Below are positions 18,124 to 26,445 of a stretch of DNA of 64,000 nucleotides, in pieces (position 1 is the stretch's first letter; each line of letters starts with the position of its first letter). The stretch is from positions 401,548-465,547 of the forward strand of contig NZ_JBNPXI010000001.1 of the NCBI RefSeq assembly GCF_050433385.1, given 5' to 3'. This DNA is from Brassicibacter mesophilus. GTDB lineage: Bacteria; Bacillota; Clostridia; Tissierellales; Proteiniboraceae. Made by a program: the position numbers and the translations under genes. The notes under the pieces were generated by a model. The model worked only from the letters and a program-made list of their open reading frames with translations. It had not been told where the DNA came from and did no database searches.

Positions 18124-18315
18124 ATGGATGTCAGAGAAGGGTTGATTCCTACAGTATTAGGTACAGCAGTTACAACTACTGGATTAGCACTTAAAAAGAA
18201 TCTTCCATCTGCAGTTGCATGGGGAATAGTAGGTTTTGGATTAGCCCATGTAGTTCTAGGTACTATTGACTTAGTTGATCATAGAGATGAACATCATGGA
18301 GGAATACTAAAATAG
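18124..18315 (+). CDS. Small conserved membrane protein of unknown function
   Basis: A 63-residue protein with two hydrophobic stretches, LIPTVLGTAVTTTGLAL and AVAWGIVGFGLAHVVLGT, and a His/Asp-rich tail HRDEHHGG. TTAGGAGGAATATAT gives an excellent ribosome binding site before the ATG at 18124; the in-frame ATG further upstream lacks one. A terminator follows. Related short clostridial proteins exist and carry unreliable names. It is probably a two-helix membrane protein; no function can be assigned. Confidence 0.7.
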   Translation: MDVREGLIPTVLGTAVTTTGLALKKNLPSAVAWGIVGFGLAHVVLGTIDLVDHRDEHHGGILK

Positions 18316-18321
18316 GTATGT

Positions 18322-18357
18322 GTAAAGCTCTAGCTATAACACTAGAGCTTTATTTTT
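18322..18357 (+). terminator. Intrinsic terminator after the small membrane protein gene
   Basis: Eleven-base perfect stem TAAAGCTCTAG/CTAGAGCTTTA with an eight-base loop, followed by TTTTTATT. It reaches the stop codon of the converging foldase gene and may serve both strands. Confidence 0.85.
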
Positions 18358-19105
18358 ATTGGTTTATAACTACCTCATATTGTTTTTTCAATTCATTTGT
18401 CTTATTCATGTATGCTTCATTTTGCTTCATTCCTACCATTTGTCTTCTAAGTTCAGCTTGTACTTCTTCTAGTGGGCTAACTGAAGGTTCTTTTCTATCT
18501 ACTAGCTTGATTATATGATAACCAAATTGAGTTTTAACTGGCTGACTAATTTCTCCTTCTTTTAATTCAAAAGCTACTTTCTCAAACTCAGGAATCATTT
18601 TCCCTCTAGTAAAGTATCCTAAATCTCCACCATTAGCATTTGATGGACATTTTGAGTTGTTTTTAGCAGCATCTTCAAATGCTAATCCGCCTTTAATCTC
18701 ATCTAGTATCTTATTTGCTGTTTCTTCGTCATCTACTAATATATGACTTGCTTTAAGACTTTCTGGATTTTGAAAGTAATTCTTGTTTTGATTATAATAA
18801 TCAGCTACTTCTTCGTCAGAAACTGTTATATCGCTTAATGTTTTCTTTACTGCATATTGTTTAAGTAAGTTTTCTTTTACTTTAATAAGCTCAGATGTAA
18901 ACTCTTCTTCTTTATCTAATCCATTTTTTACAGCATCTAAGTAAAATAATTCTTGGCTAATTAGTTCATCAATAAGTCTTTTCTTTCCTTCTTCTCCATT
19001 AAACTGTGTAGCCACTTGAGGTGATAAACTTTTCATAAGAATATCTAAATCGTTTTGAGATATTTCTTTTCCGTTAACTGTTGCTAGAACTTTGTTTTCT
19101 CCCAT
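18356..19105 (-). CDS. Parvulin-type peptidyl-prolyl cis-trans isomerase
   Basis: Foldase-like protein of 249 residues. An N-terminal SurA-like helical region (1-110) precedes the parvulin domain (about 118-210): KASHILVDDEETANK, NGGDLGYFTRGKMIPEFE and VKTQFGYHIIKLVDR. It has no signal peptide or lipobox, unlike PrsA, so it should work in the cytosol. AAAGGAGAG precedes the ATG. It is a single gene converging with the small membrane protein gene. Substrates are unknown. Confidence 0.88.
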   Translation of the reverse strand: MGENKVLATVNGKEISQNDLDILMKSLSPQVATQFNGEEGKKRLIDELISQELFYLDAVKNGLDKEEEFTSELIKVKENLLKQYAVKKTLSDITVSDEEVADYYNQNKNYFQNPESLKASHILVDDEETANKILDEIKGGLAFEDAAKNNSKCPSNANGGDLGYFTRGKMIPEFEKVAFELKEGEISQPVKTQFGYHIIKLVDRKEPSVSPLEEVQAELRRQMVGMKQNEAYMNKTNELKKQYEVVINQ

Positions 19106-19194
19106 TAATTGAACTCTCCTTTGTATTTATTGATTATTGTTCCTTATTCATTGTTATAATATCAGAAAAAAAAACATATGTCCAATTAAAGGAA

Positions 19195-19224
19195 AGAAAA
19201 AACCTAAGCTATCATCCTAGGTTA
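19195..19224 (-). terminator. Intrinsic terminator of the DUF378 gene
   Basis: On the minus strand AACCTA pairs with TAGGTT, extended by inner G-C pairs, and is followed by six T residues. It overlaps the stop codon of the gene it ends. Confidence 0.75.
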
Positions 19225-19410
19225 AAATATCAAGTAAAGTATTGTATATAGTCCTGCAAGTCCTATTAATGTATATACTATTCTAGCACCAAGTGAGTCT
19301 TTGCTTCCAAATAGTTTCTGAACGAAGTCAAAATTAAATAAGCCTACTAGCCCCCAGTTTAATGCACCTATTATCATAAGTATAGATGCAATGCTAGTTA
19401 ATACTTTCAT
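19222..19410 (-). CDS. DUF378 small membrane protein
   Basis: A 62-residue protein with two membrane helices. The DUF378 pattern is clear: SIASILMIIGALNWGLVGLF at the N-terminus, a short loop with FVQKLFG, then ARIVYTLIGLAGLY. Its length equals the whole domain. AGAGGGGGC precedes the ATG, and a terminator follows, so it is a monocistronic gene. No function is known for the family. Confidence 0.85.
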   Translation of the reverse strand: MKVLTSIASILMIIGALNWGLVGLFNFDFVQKLFGSKDSLGARIVYTLIGLAGLYTILYLIF

Positions 19411-19505
19411 TTAATAGCCCCCTCTAACTATATTTTTATATACTAAAATATATTAAAAGAATAGTATAATTATTCTAAAATACATCTTAATACTGTTAGA
19501 TTTCT

Positions 19506-20342
19506 CTATATTTTAAATATTTCTTTAAGCGCATGGGCTACTCCTGCTTCGTTATTTGTCTTTTTAGTGATGACATCAGCTACCTGCTTAACCTTTTCTG
19601 AACAATTCTTCATACCTACTCCTAAACCTGCATTATGCAGCATTTCTATATCATTGTTATCATCACCTATTGTTACAATCTCATCATTTTTAATACCTTT
19701 TTCTTTTGCATATTCAGATAGTGTAAGCCACTTTGAGCCTAACGGGTTCATTATCTCAAGTATTGGACCTACTTTAATCAATTTATCTAATATATGCGTG
19801 TTATATTTTTCTGAATACAAAGTTGATAAAGTAGCTTGGAACTCCTTAAGCATTTCTATTTCTCCAATATATACTATTGATAATACTTTAGGCTCTGTGT
19901 AGTTAAATAAATCATCTATCTGAACGTATCTATCTGATATTCTGGAAAGATACGAAGAATATTTTATATCATCTTTATCAAGCTCAAAAATTAAATCATA
20001 TCCTTCTTCATAATGATCAACATGTAATACTGGATAAAAACCTCTTTTTCTTCCTTCTGCTAAGAGTGTAAAAAAGTCATTTTTGTCTAAGTACTTTTTT
20101 ATTAATACATTATCATCATTCATTGTTCTTACTATGGTACCATTGTTCCCTATAATTGTAAGATCTCTTCCAAGATTTTTTGTAAAGTTTTTTGCAGACC
20201 AATATCCTCTTCCTGTTGCTATAGCAATTTCTACCTCATTATCAATTAACTGATTTATTATTTTCTTGTTTTCATTTGGAATTACTTTTTCATCATTAAG
20301 TAGTGTACCATCTAAATCTATAGCTACCATTCTATATTTCAT
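19506..20342 (-). CDS. Cof-type HAD-IIB hydrolase
   Basis: Cytosolic phosphatase of the HAD superfamily, 278 residues. Motif I is VAIDLDGTLLND at about 6-17, with the two catalytic aspartates; motif II is AIATGRGYW near 40; the class IIB cap lies between; motif IV is TIGDDNNDIEMLHNAGLGVGM near 225-245. Members dephosphorylate sugar phosphates, nucleotides or flavin precursors; the substrate cannot be read from sequence. TTGAGGTGATG precedes the ATG. It is divergent from the peroxiredoxin gene, with an intergenic space of about 145 bases. Confidence 0.88.
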   Translation of the reverse strand: MKYRMVAIDLDGTLLNDEKVIPNENKKIINQLIDNEVEIAIATGRGYWSAKNFTKNLGRDLTIIGNNGTIVRTMNDDNVLIKKYLDKNDFFTLLAEGRKRGFYPVLHVDHYEEGYDLIFELDKDDIKYSSYLSRISDRYVQIDDLFNYTEPKVLSIVYIGEIEMLKEFQATLSTLYSEKYNTHILDKLIKVGPILEIMNPLGSKWLTLSEYAKEKGIKNDEIVTIGDDNNDIEMLHNAGLGVGMKNCSEKVKQVADVITKKTNNEAGVAHALKEIFKI

Positions 20343-20487
20343 AACATCACCTCAATATATATTTTCCAATTCATTATATTATCAATATTATACTAGATTG
20401 TTTAAACATATAATCTGAATTTAAAAAACGAACAAAAAGTTGTACCAAGAATATTATAAATTAAGAAAGCAAGGGAGGGTAATAAAC

Positions 20488-21183
20488 ATGAATCCTTATT
20501 GGTATTATCAATCTAAGTATAAAGCAATGGAACCATATTCAGAATATATAGATGAAAACAATGAAAATAAAATGAGAAACAAATTATTAAGACCTTGTAT
20601 TATTGAAGAAGCATACTGTGATTATTTTGACTTAGGTGATCCGGCACCAAACTTCACTCTTGAAGGAGTGCTAAATGGAGAAAAAATTAAGACTTCTTTA
20701 AACGATTTTAAAGGTAAGTGGAGAGTAATATTCTTCTATGGATCAGACTTCACATTTGTTTGACCAACAGAACTTGCAGCAGTTGCTGAAAAATATGATA
20801 AGTTCAAAGCTCTTGATACAGTAGTTCTAGCAATAAGTACTGACAGTATATATTCACATAAAATATTCACCCAAACTTCACCATCTGGCAGAAAAATAAA
20901 CTATCCATTATTATCAGATAGGACTCAGGCTGTTTCCAAGACATATGGTATTCTGAATGAAAAAGAAGGCTTCGCTTACAGGGCAACTTTTATTGTTGAC
21001 CCCGAAGGAACAATTCAAGCTTGGTCAGTAAATCCTCAGCCTGTGGGAAGAAATATTGATGAAATACTAAGAATAATAGAAGGACTTCAGTTTAATAGAA
21101 AAACTGGGCTTGGTGCACCCGCTGGGTGGGAACCAGGTGACCCGGGGATTAAGCTAGGCTGGCAATATGTAGGTAAATATTAA
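20488..21183 (+). CDS. prxU: Selenocysteine-containing peroxiredoxin (TGA = Sec92)
   Basis: AhpC/TSA-family peroxidase reducing peroxides. The frame opens at an ATG preceded by AAGGGAGGG and runs 231 codons to TAA, broken only by TGA at 20761-20763 (codon 92). The TGA falls exactly at the peroxidatic cysteine of the motif T-x-x-C-P-T-E: DFTFV, then TGA, then PTELAAVAEKYDKF. Conservation continues without a shift through AISTDSIYSHKIF, YPLLSD and RATFIVDPEGTIQ, so this is not a pseudogene. A hairpin fit to be a bacterial SECIS follows. Sec peroxiredoxins of this type are known from Eubacterium acidaminophilum. The usual C-terminal resolving cysteine is replaced (GAPAGWEPGDPG); the other cysteines are N-terminal, in RPCIIEEAYC. 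A terminator follows the stop. Confidence 0.92.
20761..20795 (+). promoter_or_regulatory. Sec codon with bacterial SECIS-like hairpin
   Basis: Thirteen bases after the TGA, CAGC (20777-20780) pairs with GCTG (20785-20788) around the loop AGTT, whose second base is G. Distance from the TGA and a G near the start of the apical loop agree with the known bacterial SECIS rule for SelB binding. The stem is short and pairing was judged by eye. Confidence 0.65.
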
Positions 21184-21211
21184 GCGGCATATAAATGCCG
21201 CTTAATATTTT
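21181..21211. terminator. Bidirectional terminator between prxU and recX
   Basis: Perfect ten-base stem TAAGCGGCAT/ATGCCGCTTA with a four-base loop. It includes the stop codons of both converging genes and has AT-rich flanks on both sides. Confidence 0.8.
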
Positions 21212-21834
21212 AAAACCTTATTTAATACTTTCTTTATTGTATCAAACGAATACCCTTTTCTTTGTAAAAATGCTCCCAGTTTCCTATATTGAGTATTTTT
21301 ATCATCATTCCTATAAGTTGAACTAACCTTCTTTTGAGCTAATTCTAACGCACGTTCATACTCATCATCTTTATCTATTAACTCATCTAATGCCTCTTCT
21401 AATATTTCTTTTTTTACCCCTTTTTGGTATAGCTCTGACTTTATTCTCTGATGACCTAGCTTTTTTAGTCTCATTCTATCTCTAGTGTAGTTAAGTGCAT
21501 ATTCTTTGTCGTCAATATATCCATATTGCTTTAAATAATTAATTGCTTTATCTATGTTATCCTTTTCATAGCCCTTATTACGCATTTTATCTATTATTTC
21601 ATTCTCACTTCTTGCTTTAGAGCTTAAAAGCTTTAGAGCATAGCTATTTGCTTTGTTTTGTTCTTCTTCTTTAAGCACTTCTTCTATAAAGCTCTCTTCT
21701 AGATCCATACCCTTAGCCAATCTAAACTTGACTAATATATTTTCATGAATACCGAAAGAAAACTCATCACCTATATATATTGAGTATCTATTGGAATTCT
21801 TTTTTTGCTGTTCAATCTTTGTAATTTTTGGCAC
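21202..21834 (-). CDS. recX: RecX regulatory protein
   Basis: Modulator that binds RecA filaments and limits recombination. The three-helix repeats of RecX are visible: YALKLLSSKARSENEI, MRNKGYEKDNIDKAINYL, YGYIDDKEYALNYTRDR and LYQKGVKKEILEEAL. The length is 210 residues. The start is placed at GTG 21834 because GGGTGA lies five bases upstream; a frame three codons longer would overlap that site. recA is not in this window. It may be cotranscribed with the upstream aminopeptidase gene, 24 bases away. Confidence 0.88.
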   Translation of the reverse strand: MPKITKIEQQKKNSNRYSIYIGDEFSFGIHENILVKFRLAKGMDLEESFIEEVLKEEEQNKANSYALKLLSSKARSENEIIDKMRNKGYEKDNIDKAINYLKQYGYIDDKEYALNYTRDRMRLKKLGHQRIKSELYQKGVKKEILEEALDELIDKDDEYERALELAQKKVSSTYRNDDKNTQYRKLGAFLQRKGYSFDTIKKVLNKVLKY

Positions 21835-21858
21835 AATTATCACCCAAATTTCTTTGTT

Positions 21859-23160
21859 TTATAACTTATAAAATTCTTCAAAAGTTTTTACTATATAATA
21901 ATGGTCTAGTACTCCTCCTAGCTCTCTAATAGAATGCATAGCAAGCATTGGATTTCCTATATCTACAGAACGCATATCTAAATGAGTTGAGGAAATAGGT
22001 CCAATAGTAGATCCTCCTCTTTCGTCAGAACGATTAACAAATTTTTGTACTGGTACACCAGCTTTTCTACAAATCATCTCGTAAACTGTATTTGAATCGC
22101 TGTCAGTTGTATAAGACTGGTTTGCATTTACTTTTACAGCAGGTCCTTTATTAATAATTGGCTTATTCGTAGGATCATGCTTCTCTGCAGAATTAGGATG
22201 CAGTGCATGAGCCATATCTGCTGAAATAATAAATGAACTATATATTGCTCTGAAGAAGTCTTCTTTGTCCTTACCAAGGGCATATACTATTCTTTCAAGT
22301 ACTGTTCTTAGCATTGGTGAATCAGCACCTTGCTTTGTACTACTTCCTATCTCTTCATTATCAAAACAGATCATCACATTAGTAGCTTTAGATACTGGCG
22401 AGTTTATCAAAGCGTTTATTCCTGCATGTACCATAGCTAAATCGTCAAGTTTACCACAAGAAATAAACTCATTATTTAATCCAACTATACTGCCTTTTTC
22501 AAACTCATATAAAAACAAATCAAAATCAACTATATTATCAACTTCAACATTTAATTCCTGTGCTATAAGCTTAACTAAATAATTGTCTTTTTCAAAATCC
22601 TCAGTAATTAAAGATAATAAAGGCAGCATATCTTTTTGTTTATTTAACTCTATGCCTTCATTAATTTTTCTGTTCATATGTATAGCCAAGTTTGGTATTA
22701 TCATCATTGGTTTGTTTATATTGACTAGCCTTGATTCTGGATAAAAAACATTATCAGATTTCAAACTAACTCTACCAGCTATAGATAATGGCCTATCAAG
22801 CCAAGTATTTAGAATAGGACCCCCATATACTTCTAGGTTTAGCTTAAAATAGCTATTTTCTGAAATCATCTCTGGATTAGGTTTAATACGAAATGTAGGC
22901 GCATCTGTATGTGCACCAATTAATTTAAATCCATCTTTTTCTATTTCTCCATTTCCAACAATAAATGCTATTAATGCAGAATCATTTTTTGTTACAAAGT
23001 ATTTCCCACCTTTTTGTATGTTCCATCTTTCCCTATTACATAGCTGAGCATATCCATTTTTTTCAAGGATACTTTTTACATTTGAAACCGCATGAAATGG
23101 ACTAGGACTATCATATATAAAATCTATAAGATCTTTCGCAAACTCTAACTCTTTTGTCAT
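21859..23160 (-). CDS. apeB: M18-family aminopeptidase
   Basis: Cytosolic zinc aminopeptidase of 433 residues, acting on N-terminal residues of peptides. The metal-binding motifs are GAHTDAPTFRIKP near 80-92, FDNEEIGSSTKQGADSP, and SADMAHALHPN. The C-terminal RSDERGGSTIGPISSTHLDMRSVDIG is characteristic of M18. AAAGGAGG precedes the ATG. It is followed closely by recX on the same strand, an arrangement with no obvious functional logic. Confidence 0.92.
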   Translation of the reverse strand: MTKELEFAKDLIDFIYDSPSPFHAVSNVKSILEKNGYAQLCNRERWNIQKGGKYFVTKNDSALIAFIVGNGEIEKDGFKLIGAHTDAPTFRIKPNPEMISENSYFKLNLEVYGGPILNTWLDRPLSIAGRVSLKSDNVFYPESRLVNINKPMMIIPNLAIHMNRKINEGIELNKQKDMLPLLSLITEDFEKDNYLVKLIAQELNVEVDNIVDFDLFLYEFEKGSIVGLNNEFISCGKLDDLAMVHAGINALINSPVSKATNVMICFDNEEIGSSTKQGADSPMLRTVLERIVYALGKDKEDFFRAIYSSFIISADMAHALHPNSAEKHDPTNKPIINKGPAVKVNANQSYTTDSDSNTVYEMICRKAGVPVQKFVNRSDERGGSTIGPISSTHLDMRSVDIGNPMLAMHSIRELGGVLDHYYIVKTFEEFYKL

Positions 23161-23177
23161 ACAAAAACCTCCTTTAA

Positions 23178-23219
23178 AAACAAATACTTCGGCAAAATGC
23201 TCGAAGTACTTGTTTTTTT
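23178..23219 (-). terminator. Intrinsic terminator of the DUF1292 gene
   Basis: On the minus strand CAAGTACTTCG pairs with CGAAGTATTTG around a ten-base loop, followed by TTTTT. One G-T wobble. Confidence 0.8.
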
Positions 23220-23227
23220 GTTATATA

Positions 23228-23599
23228 TTATTCTTCATCCTCATCTTCATAATCGTATTCGTAGTCTTCATCTTCCACGTCACTAAACAACTCATAGAAT
23301 GCTTCTGCAACTAATTCATATTCTGCATCTTCTTCTATACTTATAAGCTCAACACCTTCTTCATTTTCGCTATATCCATATAAAAGAACATCTTCTTCAT
23401 CTTTAGGTAATAATGCAATGTATTCATTGTCTTCTACGCTAAAAACTCCTAGTACTAGACATTCTAACTCTGACCCATCTTCAAGAACTAGGTTCATTAT
23501 CTCCATCTCATCATGCTCGCATCCACATCCGCATCCTTCATGATCATGCTCATGATCGTGTCCGCAGCCACAACCGCCATTGTGTTTATTATCTGTCAT
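23228..23599 (-). CDS. DUF1292 protein with His/Cys-rich N-terminus
   Basis: A 123-residue protein in three parts. Residues about 4-34 are Gly/Cys/His-rich (GGCGCGHDHEHDHEGCGCG), which looks like a metal-binding segment. Residues 35-100 form the DUF1292 domain (MNLVLEDGSELECLVLGVF, YIALLP). The tail is strongly acidic (YEYDYEDEDEE). The ATG at 23599 is preferred because GGAGAATGAAAAGT gives correct spacing. DUF1292 proteins are common in Firmicutes near mreB or ruvX; here the gene stands alone. Function is unknown. The His/Cys segment is not part of the standard domain as I know it. Confidence 0.78.
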   Translation of the reverse strand: MTDNKHNGGCGCGHDHEHDHEGCGCGCEHDEMEIMNLVLEDGSELECLVLGVFSVEDNEYIALLPKDEEDVLLYGYSENEEGVELISIEEDAEYELVAEAFYELFSDVEDEDYEYDYEDEDEE

Positions 23600-23705
23600 A
23601 CTTTTCATTCTCCTTTACAATAAAGTACATACTCCTAAGTATGCTTAAGTTAATAATATCTCATTTATTATGTTTAGTATATAGCGTAATGTAAATATTT
23701 AAATT

Positions 23706-25163
23706 TTATTTAATTGATTTTAGCACTTCTAATAAAAACTCCCAAGTTCTTTGAGTAGAAGATATACTCAATTTTTCATCAGGCGTATGAACATCATACA
23801 TATTTGGTCCCAATGAAATCATGTCTACATTGTTTAATTTTTCATCAAATAGACCACACTCTAATCCAGCATGTATTGCTGTAATGATTGGTTCTTTGCC
23901 ATACTTTCTTTTATAGCTTTCAACAAATACATCTCTTATATAGGAATCTGATTTATATTCCCATGCTGGATAGTCTGATTCATTAGTTACTTTGACATCT
24001 AATTGTTTAGCAACTATTTCAATAATATTTACTATATCTTGTTTTAATGTCTTTATCGAGCTTCTTACTGCGCTTTCCAGAGAAACTTCTTTATCATCTG
24101 TAGTAACTACTCCAACATTTAAAGAGCTTTGAACTAATCCTTGTATCTCCATGCTCATAGTTTGTATACCATTTGGTATCAGCATTAATGCAGAAATAAC
24201 TTTATTCATTGTTTCTGAGGAGAATACTTTTTCAGGTTTTTGATCAATATATTCTAGCTCAATATTTACATCAGGATCAGCAGTTTTCAATTCGTTTTTT
24301 ATGATTCTATTCCATTCTCTAATTTCTATTTCGAGATTTTCTTTATCATTACTATTAACTAATACTACGGCATCAGCTTCTCTAGGTATTGCATTCATTT
24401 TTGCTCCACCGTTTATCTCAGATATATGATATGTAACGCTTGAAGCTAATCCATTTAATATACGTCCCATTAATTTATTTGCATTTCCTCTGCCTTTATT
24501 TATCTCCATACCAGAGTGTCCACCCTTTAACCCTCTAATTTTTATAACATATGGTAATAAATTTTCATTGGCAGTTTCCCACTCTATAGGTATTTTAACA
24601 ATATTTCTTATTCCGCCTGCGCAGCTTACTAAAAATGTACCTTCTTCCTCTGAATCTATGTTTATAAGAATTTTACCACTTAAGCTGCTAGGATCAAGGT
24701 TATTAGCTCCACCCATACCAGTTTCTTCTTCGGTAGTAACAAGTACTTCTAATGGAGGATGTGGAATATCAGTTGAATCCAATATAGCTAGAGCAAAGGC
24801 TACTGCTATTCCATTGTCTGCCCCTAAAGTAGTGCCTGTTGCCATTATCATATCATCTTCTATTCTTAATTTTAGTGGATCTTTTGAAAAGTCATGCTCT
24901 GTTGCTTTGTTTTTTTCGCATACCATATCCATATGACCCTGAAGAATTACTGTTGGCGCATTTTCAAATCCAGCTGTACCAGGTTTCTTAATAATTACAT
25001 TTAGAGCTTTATCTTGTATGACTTCTAAGTTACGTTCTTTAGCAAAATTAACTAAATAGTCACTAATTTTTTTTTCATTACCAGAACATCGTGGTATTTG
25101 AGTCATATCTTCGAAAATACTAAAAACTGATTTTGGTTCTAATTTACTTAGTACTCCACTCAT
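23706..25163 (-). CDS. pepD: Aminoacyl-histidine dipeptidase (M20 family)
   Basis: Zinc dipeptidase of 485 residues in the PepD/M20C group, hydrolysing Xaa-His and other dipeptides in the cytosol. The metal and catalytic motifs are ILQGHMDMVCEK (His and Asp), GTTLGADNGIAVA, VTTEEETGMGGANNLD and the terminal AIHAGLECGLF. GGHSGMEI belongs to the lid domain. AGGAGGTTGAC precedes the ATG. It is a single gene. Peptide use fits an amino-acid-fermenting way of life, which is inference. Confidence 0.93.
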   Translation of the reverse strand: MSGVLSKLEPKSVFSIFEDMTQIPRCSGNEKKISDYLVNFAKERNLEVIQDKALNVIIKKPGTAGFENAPTVILQGHMDMVCEKNKATEHDFSKDPLKLRIEDDMIMATGTTLGADNGIAVAFALAILDSTDIPHPPLEVLVTTEEETGMGGANNLDPSSLSGKILINIDSEEEGTFLVSCAGGIRNIVKIPIEWETANENLLPYVIKIRGLKGGHSGMEINKGRGNANKLMGRILNGLASSVTYHISEINGGAKMNAIPREADAVVLVNSNDKENLEIEIREWNRIIKNELKTADPDVNIELEYIDQKPEKVFSSETMNKVISALMLIPNGIQTMSMEIQGLVQSSLNVGVVTTDDKEVSLESAVRSSIKTLKQDIVNIIEIVAKQLDVKVTNESDYPAWEYKSDSYIRDVFVESYKRKYGKEPIITAIHAGLECGLFDEKLNNVDMISLGPNMYDVHTPDEKLSISSTQRTWEFLLEVLKSIK

Positions 25164-25260
25164 TTGTCAACCTCCTATAATTATAATTAACCTTTATTAA
25201 TGTATGTTTCTATTTTAGGGTATATGTTTCCTGCTATATTATTTAATAACCAAACATTTT

Positions 25261-26379
25261 TTATACAATATTTAACTCGTCTTCTGATTTAAAAGCATTG
25301 TCAATAATTCCTCCACCTAGACATACTTCTTTATCATAGAAAACTACAGCCTGACCAGGTGTGATAGCTTTTTGTGGATTATCGAAAACAACTGTACATT
25401 TGTCATTGTTCATCAAATATACCGTAACACCATTATCAGCCTGTCTATATCTAAACTTAGCAGTACATTTGAATACTATTTCTTTATTCCTGTCACTAAC
25501 CCAATACAGTTCGCTTGCGCTCAATCCATATGATAGTAAAGCTGGATTGTTTGCTCCTTGAGCTACATAAAGAATATTATTTTCAATATCCTTTTCTACA
25601 ACAAACCATGGCTCTCCTGTTCCTATACCTCCTATACCTAATCCTTTACGCTGTCCTAGTGTATAATACATTAGTCCTTCATGCTTCCCAACTACCTCTC
25701 CATCTAGGGTCTTAATATCTCCGGATTTCGCAGGAAGGTAAGTATTAAGAAACTCATTGAAATTTCTTTCACCAATAAAACAAATACCTGTGCTGTCTTT
25801 TTTTGACGCTGTACTTAACCCTTCAGACAAAGCAATTTCCCTAACTTCAAATTTATTCATGTGACCAATAGGAAACATGCTTTTAGAAAGCTGATATTGT
25901 CCTAATGTACATAGGAAATAAGTCTGGTCTTTATTTGTATCCAGACCTCTTAAAAGCCTGTATTCTCCATCATAGAAGTCTGTTCTTGCATAGTGTCCAG
26001 TAGCTATATAGTCGGCTCCTAGTTTCAACGCATATTCTAAGAAAGCTTTAAATTTAATCTCTTTATTACACATCACATCAGGATTTGGTGTTCTACCTCG
26101 TTTATATTCATTTAAAAAATAAGTGAATACTCTATTCCAATACTCCTTTTCAAAATTAACAGTATAATAGGGAATGCCTATCTGATTGCATACTTTTCTC
26201 ACATCTTCATAATCATCAGCAGATGAGCATACACCATTATCATCTTTTTCGTCCCAATTTTTCATGAATATCCCTACCACATCATATCCTTGTCTCTTCA
26301 ATAACAGTGCTGCAACCGATGAGTCTACTCCGCCAGACATACCAATTACTACCTTTGTATCACTAATTTTTTTGTCCAT
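25261..26379 (-). CDS. mnmA: tRNA-specific 2-thiouridylase
   Basis: Forms 2-thiouridine at position 34 of tRNAs for Lys, Glu and Gln using sulfur relayed from a cysteine desulfurase. The PP-loop VVIGMSGGVDSSVAALLLKR lies at 10-29. The catalytic cysteines are in NPDVMCNKEIKF near 102-113 and in STGICFIGERNF near 200-211. The length of 372 is normal. GAGGATGA precedes the ATG. The sulfur donor gene is not adjacent. Confidence 0.95.
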   Translation of the reverse strand: MDKKISDTKVVIGMSGGVDSSVAALLLKRQGYDVVGIFMKNWDEKDDNGVCSSADDYEDVRKVCNQIGIPYYTVNFEKEYWNRVFTYFLNEYKRGRTPNPDVMCNKEIKFKAFLEYALKLGADYIATGHYARTDFYDGEYRLLRGLDTNKDQTYFLCTLGQYQLSKSMFPIGHMNKFEVREIALSEGLSTASKKDSTGICFIGERNFNEFLNTYLPAKSGDIKTLDGEVVGKHEGLMYYTLGQRKGLGIGGIGTGEPWFVVEKDIENNILYVAQGANNPALLSYGLSASELYWVSDRNKEIVFKCTAKFRYRQADNGVTVYLMNNDKCTVVFDNPQKAITPGQAVVFYDKEVCLGGGIIDNAFKSEDELNIV

Positions 26380-26445
26380 TTATAATCATCCTCTATCATT
26401 TGTACTTCTTTAGTTTATACTTTGCTATAAGTTTTTATCCCATTT

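Noticed and set aside
20764..21183. Reading the peroxiredoxin as a pseudogene with a nonsense mutation
   Set aside because: The only stop is TGA at the exact redox-active position, no frameshift follows, and a SECIS-like hairpin is correctly placed.
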